A stretch of 20,978 nucleotides of DNA from JBOGWP01 sp050693875 (lineage in GTDB: Bacteria > Actinomycetota > CADDZG01 > JAHWKV01 > JBOGWP01), in NCBI GenBank assembly GCA_050693875.1, contig JBOGWP010000017.1, forward strand, positions 1 to 20,978. Direction: 5' to 3'. A program made the position numbers and the translations under genes. The notes under the pieces are model-generated. The model saw only the letters and a list, made by a program, of their open reading frames with translations, was not told the DNA's origin and searched no databases. Shown here in pieces: positions 1-12,411 of this stretch. Every line of letters starts with the position of its first letter. Position 1 is the first letter of the stretch.

Positions 1-198
1 TCCGAGAGAACTCTCAGGGGCAATACAGCTCCGGCCGGAGCGGCCAGGCGCGAATGGGCACGTCAGACCAGCAATCCCGGCTCTCGGCCAGGAGCCGATC
101 AGCCGTAAAACGGAAAGTCAAGCTAGCGCCCGCGACAGGAACCTTCGCGCGCTTTCGTGACATCGCGTTCAAGCAGCCTGGCGTCGCCTGAGTGCTCG

Positions 199-1235
199 CT
201 ACCTCCGAAGCTTCCGTTGCGCGCCCCGCAGGACCTTGCGGAGCTCTGGGTCGCGGGCGTTGCGTGCCAGCGGGCGGCCAAGGCTCGGTGGTTCGGGTAG
301 GTGCAGTTCGTCAACACAAAGTGGCGGATCCCCCGAAGTGACACTCGATATCGGATTCGCCCATGAGGCGTACGTCGGCGTGAAGCAGAGCTCGACGGCG
401 TTGGCAGCCACCCAGTCGAGCACGCCCCGGCTCTTGTGGTGGTTGAGGTTGTCCAAGATCAAGATGACGTAGATGCGCTCCCCGTCGGGGAAACGAGCCC
501 TGATGCGCTGCAGGGCGTCGAGGGTCGGCTTGGTGCCTTGCGCTTGACAATCCAGCCCGTGAGCCGGTCAGCGCCGACGTGGTAGCAGCCGATGAACTGC
601 CGCACCCGTGCGGCTTGCGGTAGGCGGCGGGGAGACGCTGGGGCTTGGTCGCCGGTGCCCAGCACACGCCGGCGTTCGGCTTGATTGCGAGCACGACCGA
701 GTTCGTCGAAGGCGACGACCCGCTCGGGTCATCGTTCGATCACCTCCTCGATGCGGCGAGCTTGGCCTTGTTGTCGGGGTCCGGGGACTCCTTCCACGTC
801 TTGGTCTTCTGGAACGTGATCTGCTCCTCGGCCAGGATCGAAGGCGCTCCTGAGATCGACGTGACAACCCGGCGCCGGACGCGGTAGTCCCTGAGTTTGG
901 CGAGGCTCCAGGTCATGAAGGGCAGGCCGAACTTCTCGGGGCGCTGCACGGCGATGCGGATGATCCGGGCCCGACCTGCGGCCTGAACGTGGCCGGCCTT
1001 CGCTCCAGTGCGGGTGCCGCGAGTCCGTGCCGACGTCGTTGAAGTTGCGGATCATCTCGCGCACGCGGTCTTCGGAGGTCTGAACCATGTTGACGATGAC
1101 CGCAACCGACTGACCCTGTGCCGACGCCAGAGCGACCATGGCTCGGCGCCAGGTCACCACGGACCGGCTGCCTCCGCCGCGTCGGATGATCAGCCGCTGA
1201 GCCTCCTGCCCGCTGAGCTTGCGCGCCCTGACCAT
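199..1235 (-). pseudogene. decayed IS630-family transposase
   Basis: Pieces of one IS630-type transposase appear in order on the minus strand but in changing frames. The N-terminal helix-turn-helix part starts at 1235 (VVTWRRAMVALASAQGQSV, then SEDRVREMIRNFNDVG). The middle follows in a second frame near 949-740 (RPEKFGLPFMTWSLAKLRDY, ITFQKTKTWKESPDPDNKA). The catalytic region comes next: VVAFDELG near 720, VRQFIGCYHVGADRLTGW near 600-545, then VILDNLNHHKSRGVLDWVAA and CFTPTYASWANPI near 460-345. The last acidic residue (DIECHFGG) and the tail (IRHFVLTNCTYPNHRALA) lie in two further frames. At least five frameshifts are needed, so it cannot make an active enzyme. The order matches the DDE triad of the Tc1/mariner-like IS630 family. 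I could not find terminal inverted repeats or a TA target duplication. Bases 1-198 show nothing else. Confidence 0.85.
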
Positions 1236-1395
1236 GAGTCGCCTCCTGCTCGACGTTGAACAGAAGGGTCGCGCGCCTCATCGCGCGGGCCCGGGCAATC
1301 TCAGGAAATCGCGAACCTGGCTGGTCGGGGCACAAGCAGGGCCCCGGTCGCGCCTGCCCTCGCGCTGACCCAACTTGCATTGACCGTCTGAGCGG

Positions 1396-1426
1396 AGTTG
1401 CGTTTATCCGCAACTTGGGGTATCAC
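1396..1426 (+). promoter_or_regulatory. promoter with palindromic operator upstream of the antitoxin-like gene
   Basis: AGTTGCG (1396-1402) and CGCAACT (1409-1415) form a perfect 7-bp inverted repeat around the loop TTTATC. The repeat overlaps a possible -35 box TTGCGT (1398-1403), spaced 17 bp from a possible -10 box TATCAC (1421-1426). An operator overlapping the -35 box is typical of autoregulated antitoxin genes, so the downstream DNA-binding protein is the natural candidate ligand. The palindrome is seen directly; promoter activity and autoregulation are inferred. Confidence 0.45.
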
Positions 1427-1478
1427 TGGACGTAGGAGCAGCGCCCGTCTTACCGCGGCAGCGCCGAAGAACGATCCA

Positions 1479-1919
1479 ATGACATCGATGCAGGAGCAGC
1501 GAGCAGCCATCCAGCGCCCGCGTCTCACCCAGGTTGCCGCGTCAGAACTGGAGTCGTTCCTCAAGAGCGACGACGACGAGGAGTTGAAGGTGACCGTTGC
1601 GGGCCGAGGTGGTGACCGGACGGTCGTCGTTCCTCGTTCCGCGGTGGAGATGCTCGCCGAGATCCTTGAAGCGCTCGGCCGAGGGCGAGAGCCGAGCGTC
1701 GTCCCGATGGCAAAGGAACTGAGCACCGGGGAGGTCGCGAGCCTCCTGGGGGTGTCCCGGCAGTACGCCGTTCGGCTGCTCGACGAGGGCAGGCTGCCTT
1801 TCCGGCGGGTGGGGAACCGCCGCCGGGTCCGCCTCCGCGACGCGGTTCGCTATCTCCGCGAGGACGACCGGCGGCGTGCCGACCGGCTCGCCGAGGTCGC
1901 CCAGGCGACCCTCACGTGA
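1479..1919 (+). CDS. excisionase/MerR-like helix-turn-helix protein, antitoxin-like (146 aa)
   Basis: Residues 81-127 form an excisionase-type winged helix-turn-helix: LSTGEVASLLGVSRQYAVRLL, then LPFRRVGNRRRVRLRDAVRYL. The N-terminal half (about 35-70) reads as a short strand-helix domain (LKVTVAGRGGDRTVVVPRSA). This layout is known from actinobacterial antitoxins that precede a PIN-domain toxin. Here no PIN gene follows; the DNA after the stop holds a membrane-protein remnant on the other strand, so this is an orphan antitoxin or a stand-alone regulator. The ATG at 1479 is chosen because the family begins shortly before this domain; there is no clear Shine-Dalgarno sequence, and ATG 1488 is an alternative. 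The frame also opens upstream to 1398, but that extension would cover the promoter. The protein probably binds its own palindrome at 1396-1415. Confidence 0.75.
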   Translation: MTSMQEQRAAIQRPRLTQVAASELESFLKSDDDEELKVTVAGRGGDRTVVVPRSAVEMLAEILEALGRGREPSVVPMAKELSTGEVASLLGVSRQYAVRLLDEGRLPFRRVGNRRRVRLRDAVRYLREDDRRRADRLAEVAQATLT

Positions 1920-1924
1920 CCAGT

Positions 1925-2148
1925 TCCGACAGGGAGCGAGCCGTCCGCGGCGCCGATCGGAGTCTCCGGGTTGGCGACCAGGAGGAACGTGTGGATCAAC
2001 GTGACGGTCTGGATCGCGGTCTGCCACGCCTCGCTGGGTTGAACGGCGGGTAGGTCGAGGGCCCAGGCGACGAAGAGCAGGGGGCCGCGGCGAAGAACGC
2101 CCCGCGCCCGACAGCTGTCGACGTCTGCCCGGCGAACTCGTCGTAGCG
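1925..2148 (-). pseudogene. fragment resembling a low-affinity iron permease-type membrane protein
   Basis: On the minus strand one frame reads RYDEFAGQTSTAVGRGAFFA (from 2148). After a frame change near 2080 a second frame reads LLFVAWALDLPAVQPSEAWQ and then TAIQTVTLIHTFLLVANPE. The phrase W...TWQ..INT.TTI.TFL is characteristic of the small low-affinity iron permease (Fet4-like) family, and the visible text is a degenerate version of it, with a soluble N-terminal stretch before a first helix. The frame change and the absence of a good start or end argue for a decayed gene. The family assignment rests on my memory of the motif and is weak. It could also be an unrelated membrane protein. Confidence 0.35.
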
Positions 2149-2265
2149 GCTGCGGCCCGGCTCTTCGCGGGCGCGCGGAGCCTGGGCATCGCGCGGTCAC
2201 GCCGCTCGGGTGTCGAGACCATGAGGGTTCGCGGACCCCATGGCTCGACTCCCGAACCCCGGGCG

Positions 2266-2289
2266 CCGGCTCAGTGCTCCTGGAGCCGG
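2266..2289 (-). terminator. hairpin that may end the pyr transcript
   Basis: CCGGCTC (2266-2272) and GAGCCGG (2283-2289) pair perfectly over 7 bp around a 10-nt loop, 36 nt beyond the stop of the small membrane ORF in the direction of pyr transcription. No T run follows on either strand, so if it terminates transcription it does so without the classical U tract, as is common in GC-rich actinobacteria. Confidence 0.25.
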
Positions 2290-2324
2290 ACGTTACGGGA
2301 GAGGCAGAAACCGAGGAGAACCGC

Positions 2325-2405
2325 CTACCACTTACCGCGGACGGCGATCCCCATGACAGCCAGCACCCCTACAATGATGAGCAGCAGCGCCAGCACCCAA
2401 AACAT
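2325..2405 (-). CDS. 26-residue single-helix membrane protein downstream of pyrE
   Basis: A strong ribosome binding site (AAAGGAGG, spacing about 8 nt from its GGAGG core) precedes ATG at 2405. The ORF encodes MFWVLALLLIIVGVLA, then VMGIAV and the basic tail RGKW before TAG. Nearly the whole peptide is one hydrophobic helix with aromatic residues at the start and positive residues at the end, so it should sit in the inner membrane with the C terminus inside. It lies 67 nt after the pyrE stop in the same direction; an AT-rich box TATAAATAT sits in the gap and could be its own -10. It is too short for default gene callers. The sequence has no recognised family and the function is unknown; the near-perfect Shine-Dalgarno sequence is the main reason to believe it. 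Confidence 0.65.
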   Translation of the reverse strand: MFWVLALLLIIVGVLAVMGIAVRGKW

Positions 2406-2472
2406 CGGCTCAACCTCCTTTCGCGTTGGATATTTATAGAGGATTTCGGTGGTCGAGCGCACCCCCCCAATT

Positions 2473-3081
2473 TCAAGAGGCCGCCGGCGAGGGCAGGTGC
2501 CGGCTTCCCGGGGCCACGAGAGGGACGCCCCGGGCGCACAGCGGGCACCCCTGGGCCTCCCAAGACGGGGCGTCGAGACGAGCGAGCGCAGTGATCTCGA
2601 ACGGCAGGTCGAGCGCCCCCGAGCGGTCGAGCAAACCTCCCACCGCGACCAGCTCCCCCGGTGCCACGAGGGCCAGGACCTCCTGGAGGGAACCCCCCGT
2701 GGTCACGACGTCGTCGACCACGGCCACCCGTTCGCCCTCCCGGACCGCGAAGCCACGGCGTAGCCGCATCTCCCCCGCCTCGCGCTCGGCAAAGATGAAG
2801 CGCGTCCCCAGGGCAAGAGCGGTGGCGAACCCGAGCACGATGCCGCCGATCGCCGGCGACAGCACGACGTCTACCCGCTTCGGGGAGAGCCGGGCGGCAA
2901 GCGACTCGGCGAGCTCTGCGGTTGCCCGGGGATCTTCGAGCAGCCGGAACTTCTCGACGTAGGTGTCGGAATGGCGGCCGGAGGAGAGCAGGAAGTGCCC
3001 CCGGAGCACGGCCCCCGCCCGCGCCAGACGCTCCAGGACGCGCGCCTCCCCGTCATCGCCCCCCGGCACCTGCCGGCTCAC
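2473..3081 (-). CDS. pyrE: orotate phosphoribosyltransferase (202 aa)
   Basis: Joins orotate and PRPP to give orotidine 5'-monophosphate in the cytoplasm, the fifth step of UMP synthesis. Visible motifs are LLSSGRHSDTYVEKFRLLED near residues 31-50, the lysine/arginine-rich REAGEMRLRRGF loop near 100-111, and the PRPP-binding signature VAVVDDVVTTGGS at 119-131. The C-terminal CPLCARGVPLVAPGSR is a feature I know from several orotate phosphoribosyltransferases. Length is normal. The GTG start at 3081 overlaps the pyrD stop by 4 nt (GTGA), fitting the translational coupling of the whole operon; an AGGTGA sequence inside the end of pyrD is a plausible binding site. The next enzyme, OMP decarboxylase (pyrF), is not found in the window. 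Confidence 0.95.
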   Translation of the reverse strand: MSRQVPGGDDGEARVLERLARAGAVLRGHFLLSSGRHSDTYVEKFRLLEDPRATAELAESLAARLSPKRVDVVLSPAIGGIVLGFATALALGTRFIFAEREAGEMRLRRGFAVREGERVAVVDDVVTTGGSLQEVLALVAPGELVAVGGLLDRSGALDLPFEITALARLDAPSWEAQGCPLCARGVPLVAPGSRHLPSPAAS

Positions 3082-4004
3082 CCCTCGATCTTCACCTGGC
3101 CGCGCAGGGCGGCGATGGAGGGGATGTCGCGCTCGAGCAGGAACCGTTCGATGCCCTGCGTGATCTCGACCGTCGCCCGGGGGTTGACGAAGTTGGCGGT
3201 CCCGACCGCCACCGCCGAGGCCCCGGCGAGGACGAGCTCCAGTGCGTCGCGCGCCTCCATCACGCCGCCCATCCCGATGATCGGCACGTGGGGAAAGGCC
3301 CGGTGAATCTCGAAGACAGCCCGCACCGCAATCGGGCGGACCGCCGGCCCCGACAGCCCGCCGATCACGCCGGCGAGCCTCGGCCAGCCGGTCTCGACGT
3401 CGATCGCCATACCGAAGACGCTGTTGATGAGCGAGAGGCCGGATGCCCCGGCGTCGAGCGCAGCCTCGGCGATCTCGACCAGGCTCGTGACATTCGGCGA
3501 GAGCTTGGCGAAGACGGGGACCTCGGCCGAGCGCCGGACCGAGGCGATCACGGTGGAGGTGGCCCGGGCGTCGTGGGCGAACATGTTGTTGCGGTCTTCG
3601 AGGTTGGGGCAGGAGATGTTCACCTCGATGGCGCTGATCCCCTGCGCCCCCCGCAGCCGGTCGGCGACGCGGACGAACTCGGCGAGGGTGTTGCCGGCGA
3701 TGCTCGCGATCACCGGGACCTTCAGCCGGGCAAGCCAGGGAAGGTCGACCTGGAGGAAATGGTCCACGCCCTTGTTCTGAAGCCCGATGGCGTTGAGCAT
3801 CCCGGAGGGCGTCTCGGCCATGCGCGGTGTCGGCTTGCCCGGCCATGGGTCGAGGGTCATCGACTTGACCGTGATCGCTCCCAGCTCGTGCAGGTCGACG
3901 AACTCGGCGGCCTCCCGTCCCGAGGCGAAGCAGCCCGATGCCGTGACGATGGGGGTGCGGAGGCGGAGCCCCGCCAGGTCGACCGACAGATCGACGGAGC
4001 GCAC
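3078..4004 (-). CDS. pyrD: dihydroorotate dehydrogenase, class 1B catalytic subunit (308 aa)
   Basis: FMN enzyme that oxidises dihydroorotate to orotate; the electrons pass through the PyrK subunit to NAD. The N terminus has TASGCFASGREA and the FMN-contact segment AITVKSMTLDPWPGKPTPR (Lys47). The catalytic base is Cys132 in EVNISCPN; a cysteine here, rather than serine, marks class 1. Later come AKLSPNVTSLVEIA, the glycine-rich IIGMGGVMEARDALELVLAG and GTANFVNPRAT phosphate-binding parts. The immediate pyrK neighbour supports class 1B. The start is GTG at 4004, 1 nt after the pyrK stop. Overlaps pyrE by 4 nt. Confidence 0.95.
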   Translation of the reverse strand: MRSVDLSVDLAGLRLRTPIVTASGCFASGREAAEFVDLHELGAITVKSMTLDPWPGKPTPRMAETPSGMLNAIGLQNKGVDHFLQVDLPWLARLKVPVIASIAGNTLAEFVRVADRLRGAQGISAIEVNISCPNLEDRNNMFAHDARATSTVIASVRRSAEVPVFAKLSPNVTSLVEIAEAALDAGASGLSLINSVFGMAIDVETGWPRLAGVIGGLSGPAVRPIAVRAVFEIHRAFPHVPIIGMGGVMEARDALELVLAGASAVAVGTANFVNPRATVEITQGIERFLLERDIPSIAALRGQVKIEG

Positions 4005-4005
4005 G

Positions 4006-4844
4006 TTAGTTCCCCGGTGGGGCGGGCTGCCCGGCGTGCTGCGCCTGGGCCTCCCAGGCCACCCGTGCCCCGTTGAACACCGGGCCGTCGAGACAGCTGC
4101 GCACGTAGGTCACCCGCTTCCCATCCTTCGTCCACACCGGGGTCACGCAGGTCATACAGATCCCGATCCCGCAGCCCATCAGCTCCTCGACAGCCACTTG
4201 GACGGGAATGCGCGCCTTGACCCCGAGCCGGGTGACCTCGGCCATCATCGCACGGGGGCCGCAGGCGTAGATCACCTCGGTCCCGCATCTCGCGATCATC
4301 GCCGGGAGCACCTCGGTCACCAGGCCGTGATGGCCGGTGCTGCCGTCGTCGGTGGCGAACTCGGCGACAGCCCCGAGCCGCTTGGCCTCGATGGGGTTGA
4401 CGAGCCGGGAGGCGCTCGACGCTCCCCACAGGATGTCGACCCGTTTGCCGGCGGCCCGCAACTCCTCGGCGAGGAAGAACAGCGGCGTCGCCCCCACGCC
4501 ACCCCCGACGAGCAGGCAGGAGTGCTGCGTCCTGGGGATCGTGAAGCCTCGGCCGATGGGCCCGACGATGTCGATGGGGTCGTGGCGCTTGAGGGCCGCA
4601 AGCGCGGCCGTCCCCGGCCCCCGCACGTCGAAGACGACCTCGACGGTTGCCGCCCACTCGCCCTGCCGGTTGACGCGATAGATCGACATGGGCCGCCGTA
4701 GGATGAAGGCCCGGTCGGGAGGCGGGCGGAGGTTGACGAACTGCCCCGGGCGGGCCGCCTCGGCGATGTCGGGCGCCACCACGATCAGGGAGTGGTACTC
4801 CTCGCCCATCCGCTTGTTCGAGAGGACCTCGGCGATCTGGTGGA

Positions 4845-4848
<4 letters not shown>
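4006..4848 (-). CDS. pyrK: dihydroorotate dehydrogenase electron transfer subunit (280 aa)
   Basis: FAD and 2Fe-2S subunit that carries electrons from PyrD to NAD. Residues 36-55 hold the flavin-binding segment with RRPMSIY (51-57). VGGGVGATPLFFLAEEL (114-130) is the nucleotide-binding loop of the ferredoxin-reductase fold, and IYACGPRAMMAEV (193-205) is the matching late motif. Cys226, Cys231, Cys234 and Cys252 (MGCGIGICMTC then VRSCLDGPVF) are the four cluster ligands typical of PyrK. All ligands are present. ATG at 4848 overlaps the carB stop as ATGA. Together with pyrD this predicts a heterotetrameric, soluble, NAD-linked enzyme rather than a quinone-linked one. Confidence 0.93.
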
Positions 4849-8161
<3,313 letters not shown>

Positions 8162-8165
<4 letters not shown>

Positions 8166-8287
8166 GAGCGGCGCGTCCCCCCTGGGTTCGCGGTCCGCTT
8201 CGCGGCCGCCTTGCGCCTCTCGGTCTCCTTCTTCTTGCGCTGCCGCTCGCGCTTCCAGCGCACCTTCGGCCGGTCACCGCGTCCCAT
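8162..8287 (-). CDS. 41-residue very basic ORF between carA and carB
   Basis: ATG at 8287 lies inside the last codons of carA, and its TGA overlaps the GTG start of carB. The peptide begins MGRGDRPKVRWKRERQRKKK, continues ETERRKAAAKRTANPGG and ends TRRS. About half the residues are Arg or Lys; there is no membrane segment. I do not recognise a named family. The composition suggests RNA or ribosome binding, or a ribosome-loading device for carB. The double overlap means that ribosomes finishing carA could reinitiate here and then on carB, filling the gap of about 110 nt that otherwise separates the two subunit genes. Context and clean coupling support it being translated; the function is unknown. 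Confidence 0.6.
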
Positions 8288-9533
8288 TGCGTCCTCCCTT
8301 TCTCGTCATCGCTCCGTGGGCGTCCATCAGATCGCAGAACTGGCGGAACAGGTACCGGGCGTCGTGCGGCCCCGGCCCTGCCTCGGGGTGGTACTGGACG
8401 GCGAAGGCCGGCAGCTCGCGGAGCCGGAAGCCCTCGACCGTGTAGTCGTTCAGATTGAGGTGGGTGAGCTCCACCGGCCCGTGCTCGGACGCGGCCGTCG
8501 CCCCCACCGGCAGGGCGGCACCAGGATGCGCAGGCGGCTCGTAGCCGAACGGCTCCGGCGAGACCGCGAAGCCGTGGTTCTGCGTGGTGATCTCGATCGC
8601 TGCGGCCGCCGCCGTGCCCCGACCACCGGCGCCGGCCTCCTCCAGGCGGGCGACGGGATGGTTGATCCCACGGTGCCCGAAGCGGAGCTTGTAGGTGGGG
8701 AGGCCCAGGGCGAGCGAGAGCAGTTGGTGGCCGAGGCAGATGCCGAACATCGGCCGCTCACCCAGCAGCCGCCGGATCGTCGCGATCCCCGATCGCACCG
8801 CGTCGGGGTCGCCGGGCCCGTTCGAGAGGAAGATCCCGTCGGGATCGTCGTCGAGGACCTGCTCCGGCGCGGTCTCGGCCGGGTAGACCGTCACCGCACA
8901 TCCGTGGGCGGCGAGCTGTCGAAGGATGTTCAGCTTGATCCCGAAGTCGAGGGCCGCGACCCGGTGGCGCGGCGCGGCGCAGGGCCATTCGTACCGCGCC
9001 GCCGCCGTCACGTTCCCGACCAGGTTCGCCCCGACCATCGAGGGGTGGGCGCGCACTTTGGTGAGCACCCGCTCGGCGTCGGGCTCGGAGACCGAGATCG
9101 CCCCCCGCATCGCCCCCTCGCTGCGAATGTGGCGCGTGAGGCGGCGGGTGTCGACCTCGGCGATCCCGGCGATGCCGCCGTCGCGCAGGTACTCGTCGAT
9201 GCTGCGCTCCGCCCGCCACGACGACCACAGCGGCGGCAGGTCGCGGACCACGAAGCCGGCGACGCGGGGGCGCGAGGACTCCACGTCGATGCGGTTCGTC
9301 CCGTAGTTGCCCACGTGCGGGTAGGTCATCGTGACGATCTGGCCGTCGTACGACGGGTCGGTCAGCACCTCCTGATAGCCGGTCATGCCGGTGTTGAAGA
9401 CGACCTCGCCCAGCGCATCGGCCCCCGCGCCGAAGCCGACGCCCTCGAAGACCTCGCCGTCCTCGAGGACGAGCAGCGCGGGAGGGTGGCGTTCCGGACT
9501 CCCGTTCCCCGGCCCCCAGCGCACGTCCGTCAT
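8274..9533 (-). CDS. carA: carbamoyl phosphate synthetase small (glutaminase) subunit (419 aa)
   Basis: Hydrolyses glutamine and feeds ammonia to CarB. The N-terminal CPSase domain is recognisable (VFNTGMTGYQEVLTDPSYDGQ, 45-64). The class I amidotransferase domain follows: DGIFLSNGPGDP (232-243), the nucleophile Cys266 in FGICLGHQL, and the His/Glu pair in VQYHPEAGPGP near the C terminus. All catalytic residues are present. It is slightly long because of two alanine/glycine-rich insertions, one after the conserved INHPV segment and one before VELTHLNLND. ATG at 9533 overlaps the pyrC stop as ATGA. The frame is open further upstream, but that region is pyrC in another frame. Confidence 0.96.
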   Translation of the reverse strand: MTDVRWGPGNGSPERHPPALLVLEDGEVFEGVGFGAGADALGEVVFNTGMTGYQEVLTDPSYDGQIVTMTYPHVGNYGTNRIDVESSRPRVAGFVVRDLPPLWSSWRAERSIDEYLRDGGIAGIAEVDTRRLTRHIRSEGAMRGAISVSEPDAERVLTKVRAHPSMVGANLVGNVTAAARYEWPCAAPRHRVAALDFGIKLNILRQLAAHGCAVTVYPAETAPEQVLDDDPDGIFLSNGPGDPDAVRSGIATIRRLLGERPMFGICLGHQLLSLALGLPTYKLRFGHRGINHPVARLEEAGAGGRGTAAAAAIEITTQNHGFAVSPEPFGYEPPAHPGAALPVGATAASEHGPVELTHLNLNDYTVEGFRLRELPAFAVQYHPEAGPGPHDARYLFRQFCDLMDAHGAMTRKGGRNGTR

Positions 9534-10838
9534 GCGGCCACTCCGGCGGCGAGCCTGCCCTCGCGCACCACCAGGCGTCCGCCGAGGAGCGTGTACAGCA
9601 CGCGCCCGCGCAGACGGCGGCCCGACCAGACGGAGTTGCGCGACCGGGAGGCGAACCGGGCCGGGTCGACCACCCACTCGGCCGAGGGGTCGAAGACGAC
9701 GAGATGGGCGGGGGCGCCGGGGGCGACCGGGCCGCCGTGCCCGTCGAGCCCGAGGATGCGTGCCGGGGCGGTCGAGAGCCTGGCCAGGGCGGCCCGCAGG
9801 GTGAGCACACCCGGCTCCACGAGGTCGGTGAGCACCACCGCCAGGGCGGTCTCGAGGCCAAGCGTGCCGGGCGGGGCCTGCTCGAACTCGGCCTCCTTCT
9901 CCTCCGGGGCGTGGGGGGCGTGGTCGGTCGCGATCGCGTCGATCGTGCCGTCGGCGAGCCCTGCACGCACCGCCTCGACGTCGGCCGCCGACCGGAGCGG
10001 CGGGTTGACCTTGAAGCGCGGGTCGTACGAGGCGAGCTCGGCGTCGGTCAGCACGGCATGGTGGGGGGTCGCCTCGGCGGTCACCCGCAGGCCCTCGGCC
10101 TTCGCGCGGCGGACCAGCTCGACCGACCCGGCGGTCGAGAGGTGCTGGGCGTGAAACCGGACCCCGGTGAGCCGGGCAAGTGCGAGGTCGCGGGCGAGGG
10201 CGATCTCCTCTGCCTCGGCCGGAATGCCGGGCAGCCCGAGCAGCGCCGACACCTCCCCCTCGTGCATCTGCCCTCCCGCCGACAGCGACGCCTCCTCGCA
10301 GTGCTCGGCACAGATCCCACCGAAGCCCCGAACGTACTCCATCGCGCGCCGGAGCAATCGTGCGTCCTGCACGCCGCGGCCGTCGTCGGTGAACAGCCGA
10401 ACCCTCGCCGTGGACGCAGCCATCTCGCCAATGGCCGCCATCGTGCGGCCCTCCTGCCCGCGGGTCAGGGCCCCGGCCGGAACGACCTCGGCCATCCCGG
10501 CCAGGCGCCCCCGGGCGGCGACCTTCTCGGCAACGGCGGCGTTGTCGCAGACGGGGTCGGTGTTCGGCATGGCGACCACGGCGGTGAAGCCGCCGAGCGC
10601 CGCCGCGGCCGAGCCCGACTCGATGGTCTCCTCGTCCTCCCGCCCGGGCTCCCGCAGGTGGGCATGGAGGTCGACCAGGCCGGGGGCGATCACGGCTCCG
10701 TCGACATCGATCACCTCCGCCGCCGGGGCGGTGAGCCCCGAGCCGACCTCGCGGACGACCCCGTCGGCGATGAGGACGTCGGCGGCGGCGTCGGTTCCGG
10801 CGGCGGGATCGACCAGGCGGCCTCCCCGCAGCAGCACC

Positions 10839-10846
<8 letters not shown>
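9530..10846 (-). CDS. pyrC: dihydroorotase, class I (438 aa)
   Basis: Closes carbamoyl aspartate to dihydroorotate. The metal-binding DLHAHLREPG (His61, His63) is followed by ETIESGSAAAALGGFTAVVA and MPNTDP, the usual order in class I dihydroorotases. Later ligands and substrate contacts are in ICAEHCEE, RFHAQHLSTAG and ATDHAPHAPEEK, with the class signature PPGTLGLETAL after it. Length is normal. ATG at 10846 lies 8 nt inside the end of pyrB (ATG...TGA overlap), so the two are probably coupled; class I dihydroorotases are known to associate with aspartate transcarbamoylase in several bacteria, which fits this adjacency. Confidence 0.96.
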
Positions 10847-11767
<921 letters not shown>

Positions 11768-11771
<4 letters not shown>

Positions 11772-12355
11772 GGGCCGGCCTCGAGGATCTCGACCGAGTC
11801 GCCGCCGTCGGTCTCGGCGAGCCGGACCGCGACCTCCTCGCGGGTGGAGGTCGGAAGGTTCTTGCCGACGAAGTCGGCCCGGATGGGAAGCTCCCGATGG
11901 CCGCGGTCGATCAGCACCGCCAGCTGCACCGCGCGGGGGCGGCCGAAGTCGACCAGGGCGTCGATCGCCGCTCGCACCGTGCGCCCGGTGTAGAGGACGT
12001 CGTCGACCAAGACCACGGTCCTTGCCTGCACGTCGAAGGGGAGGCGGGTCGACTCGACCTCGGCGGGGCGCCGGATGCCGATGTCGTCGCGGTAGAACGA
12101 GATGTCGAGGGCCCCGACTTCAGGCCTGCGCCCCTCGATGCGAGCGATCTCGTCGCCGAGCCGGACGGCCAGCGGGACCCCGCGCTTGCGGATGCCGACC
12201 AGAACCAGCTCCTCGCCGCCGCGGTTGCGCTCGAGGATCTCGTGGGCGATGCGGGTCAACGCCCGGGCGACGTCCGGCCCCTCGAGGACCACCGTCTTCA
12301 CCCGCGGTGGCGCGGGGGCGGTGGGGCGGAGGGGGCGAGGGGCAGGCTCGCTCAA
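11768..12355 (-). CDS. pyrR: PyrR, bifunctional pyr regulator / uracil phosphoribosyltransferase (195 aa)
   Basis: Type I phosphoribosyltransferase fold that binds pyr mRNA when UMP is high and, in many species, also converts uracil to UMP. The PRPP signature is TVVLVDDVLYTGRTVRAAID; other family segments are LVGIRKRGVPLAVRL, GALDISFYRDDIG and LIDRGHRELPIRADFVGKNLPTS. The family-like N terminus is KTVVLEGPDVARALTRIAHEIL. I place the start at TTG 12355 because it overlaps the stop of the leader ORF (TTGA) and the alternative GTG at 12301, which would give the usual length of 177 residues, has no Shine-Dalgarno sequence. The extra 18 residues are proline-rich. The TTG sits immediately after the leader terminator, so the start is uncertain. 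Confidence 0.93.
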
Positions 12356-12399
12356 CAAAAAGCGCCGCCCCTCATGGGTGCGGCGACGCGGTACGACAC
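12352..12399 (-). CDS. candidate 15-codon pyr leader peptide
   Basis: A strong ribosome binding site (AAGGAG at 12405-12410, 5-nt spacing) directly follows the PyrR-binding hairpin and precedes GTG at 12399. The ORF reads MSYRVAAPMRGGAFC and stops at TGA 12352-12354, which overlaps the TTG start of pyrR. It runs through both arms of the terminator hairpin. A ribosome on this ORF would therefore unfold the terminator. The ORF and its binding site are seen directly; the regulatory role is inferred. It is not in frame with pyrR. Confidence 0.5.
   Translation of the reverse strand: MSYRVAAPMRGGAFC
12357..12389 (-). terminator. intrinsic attenuator terminator in the pyr leader
   Basis: In the RNA sense GCGUCGCC (12389-12382) pairs with GGCGGCGC (12369-12362) over 8 bp with one G-U pair. 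The 12-nt loop contains a weaker inner CCC/GGG pairing. The stem is followed at once by UUUUUG and UU. This is a textbook intrinsic terminator, unusually clear for such GC-rich DNA, placed between the promoter and pyrR. It should stop transcription when free to fold. Confidence 0.7.
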
Positions 12400-12411
12400 T
12401 CGCTCTCCTTC

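Noticed and set aside
3081..3846. Upstream extension of the pyrE frame
   Set aside because: The extension overlaps pyrD and is low-complexity; the GTGA overlap and family length fix the start at 3081.
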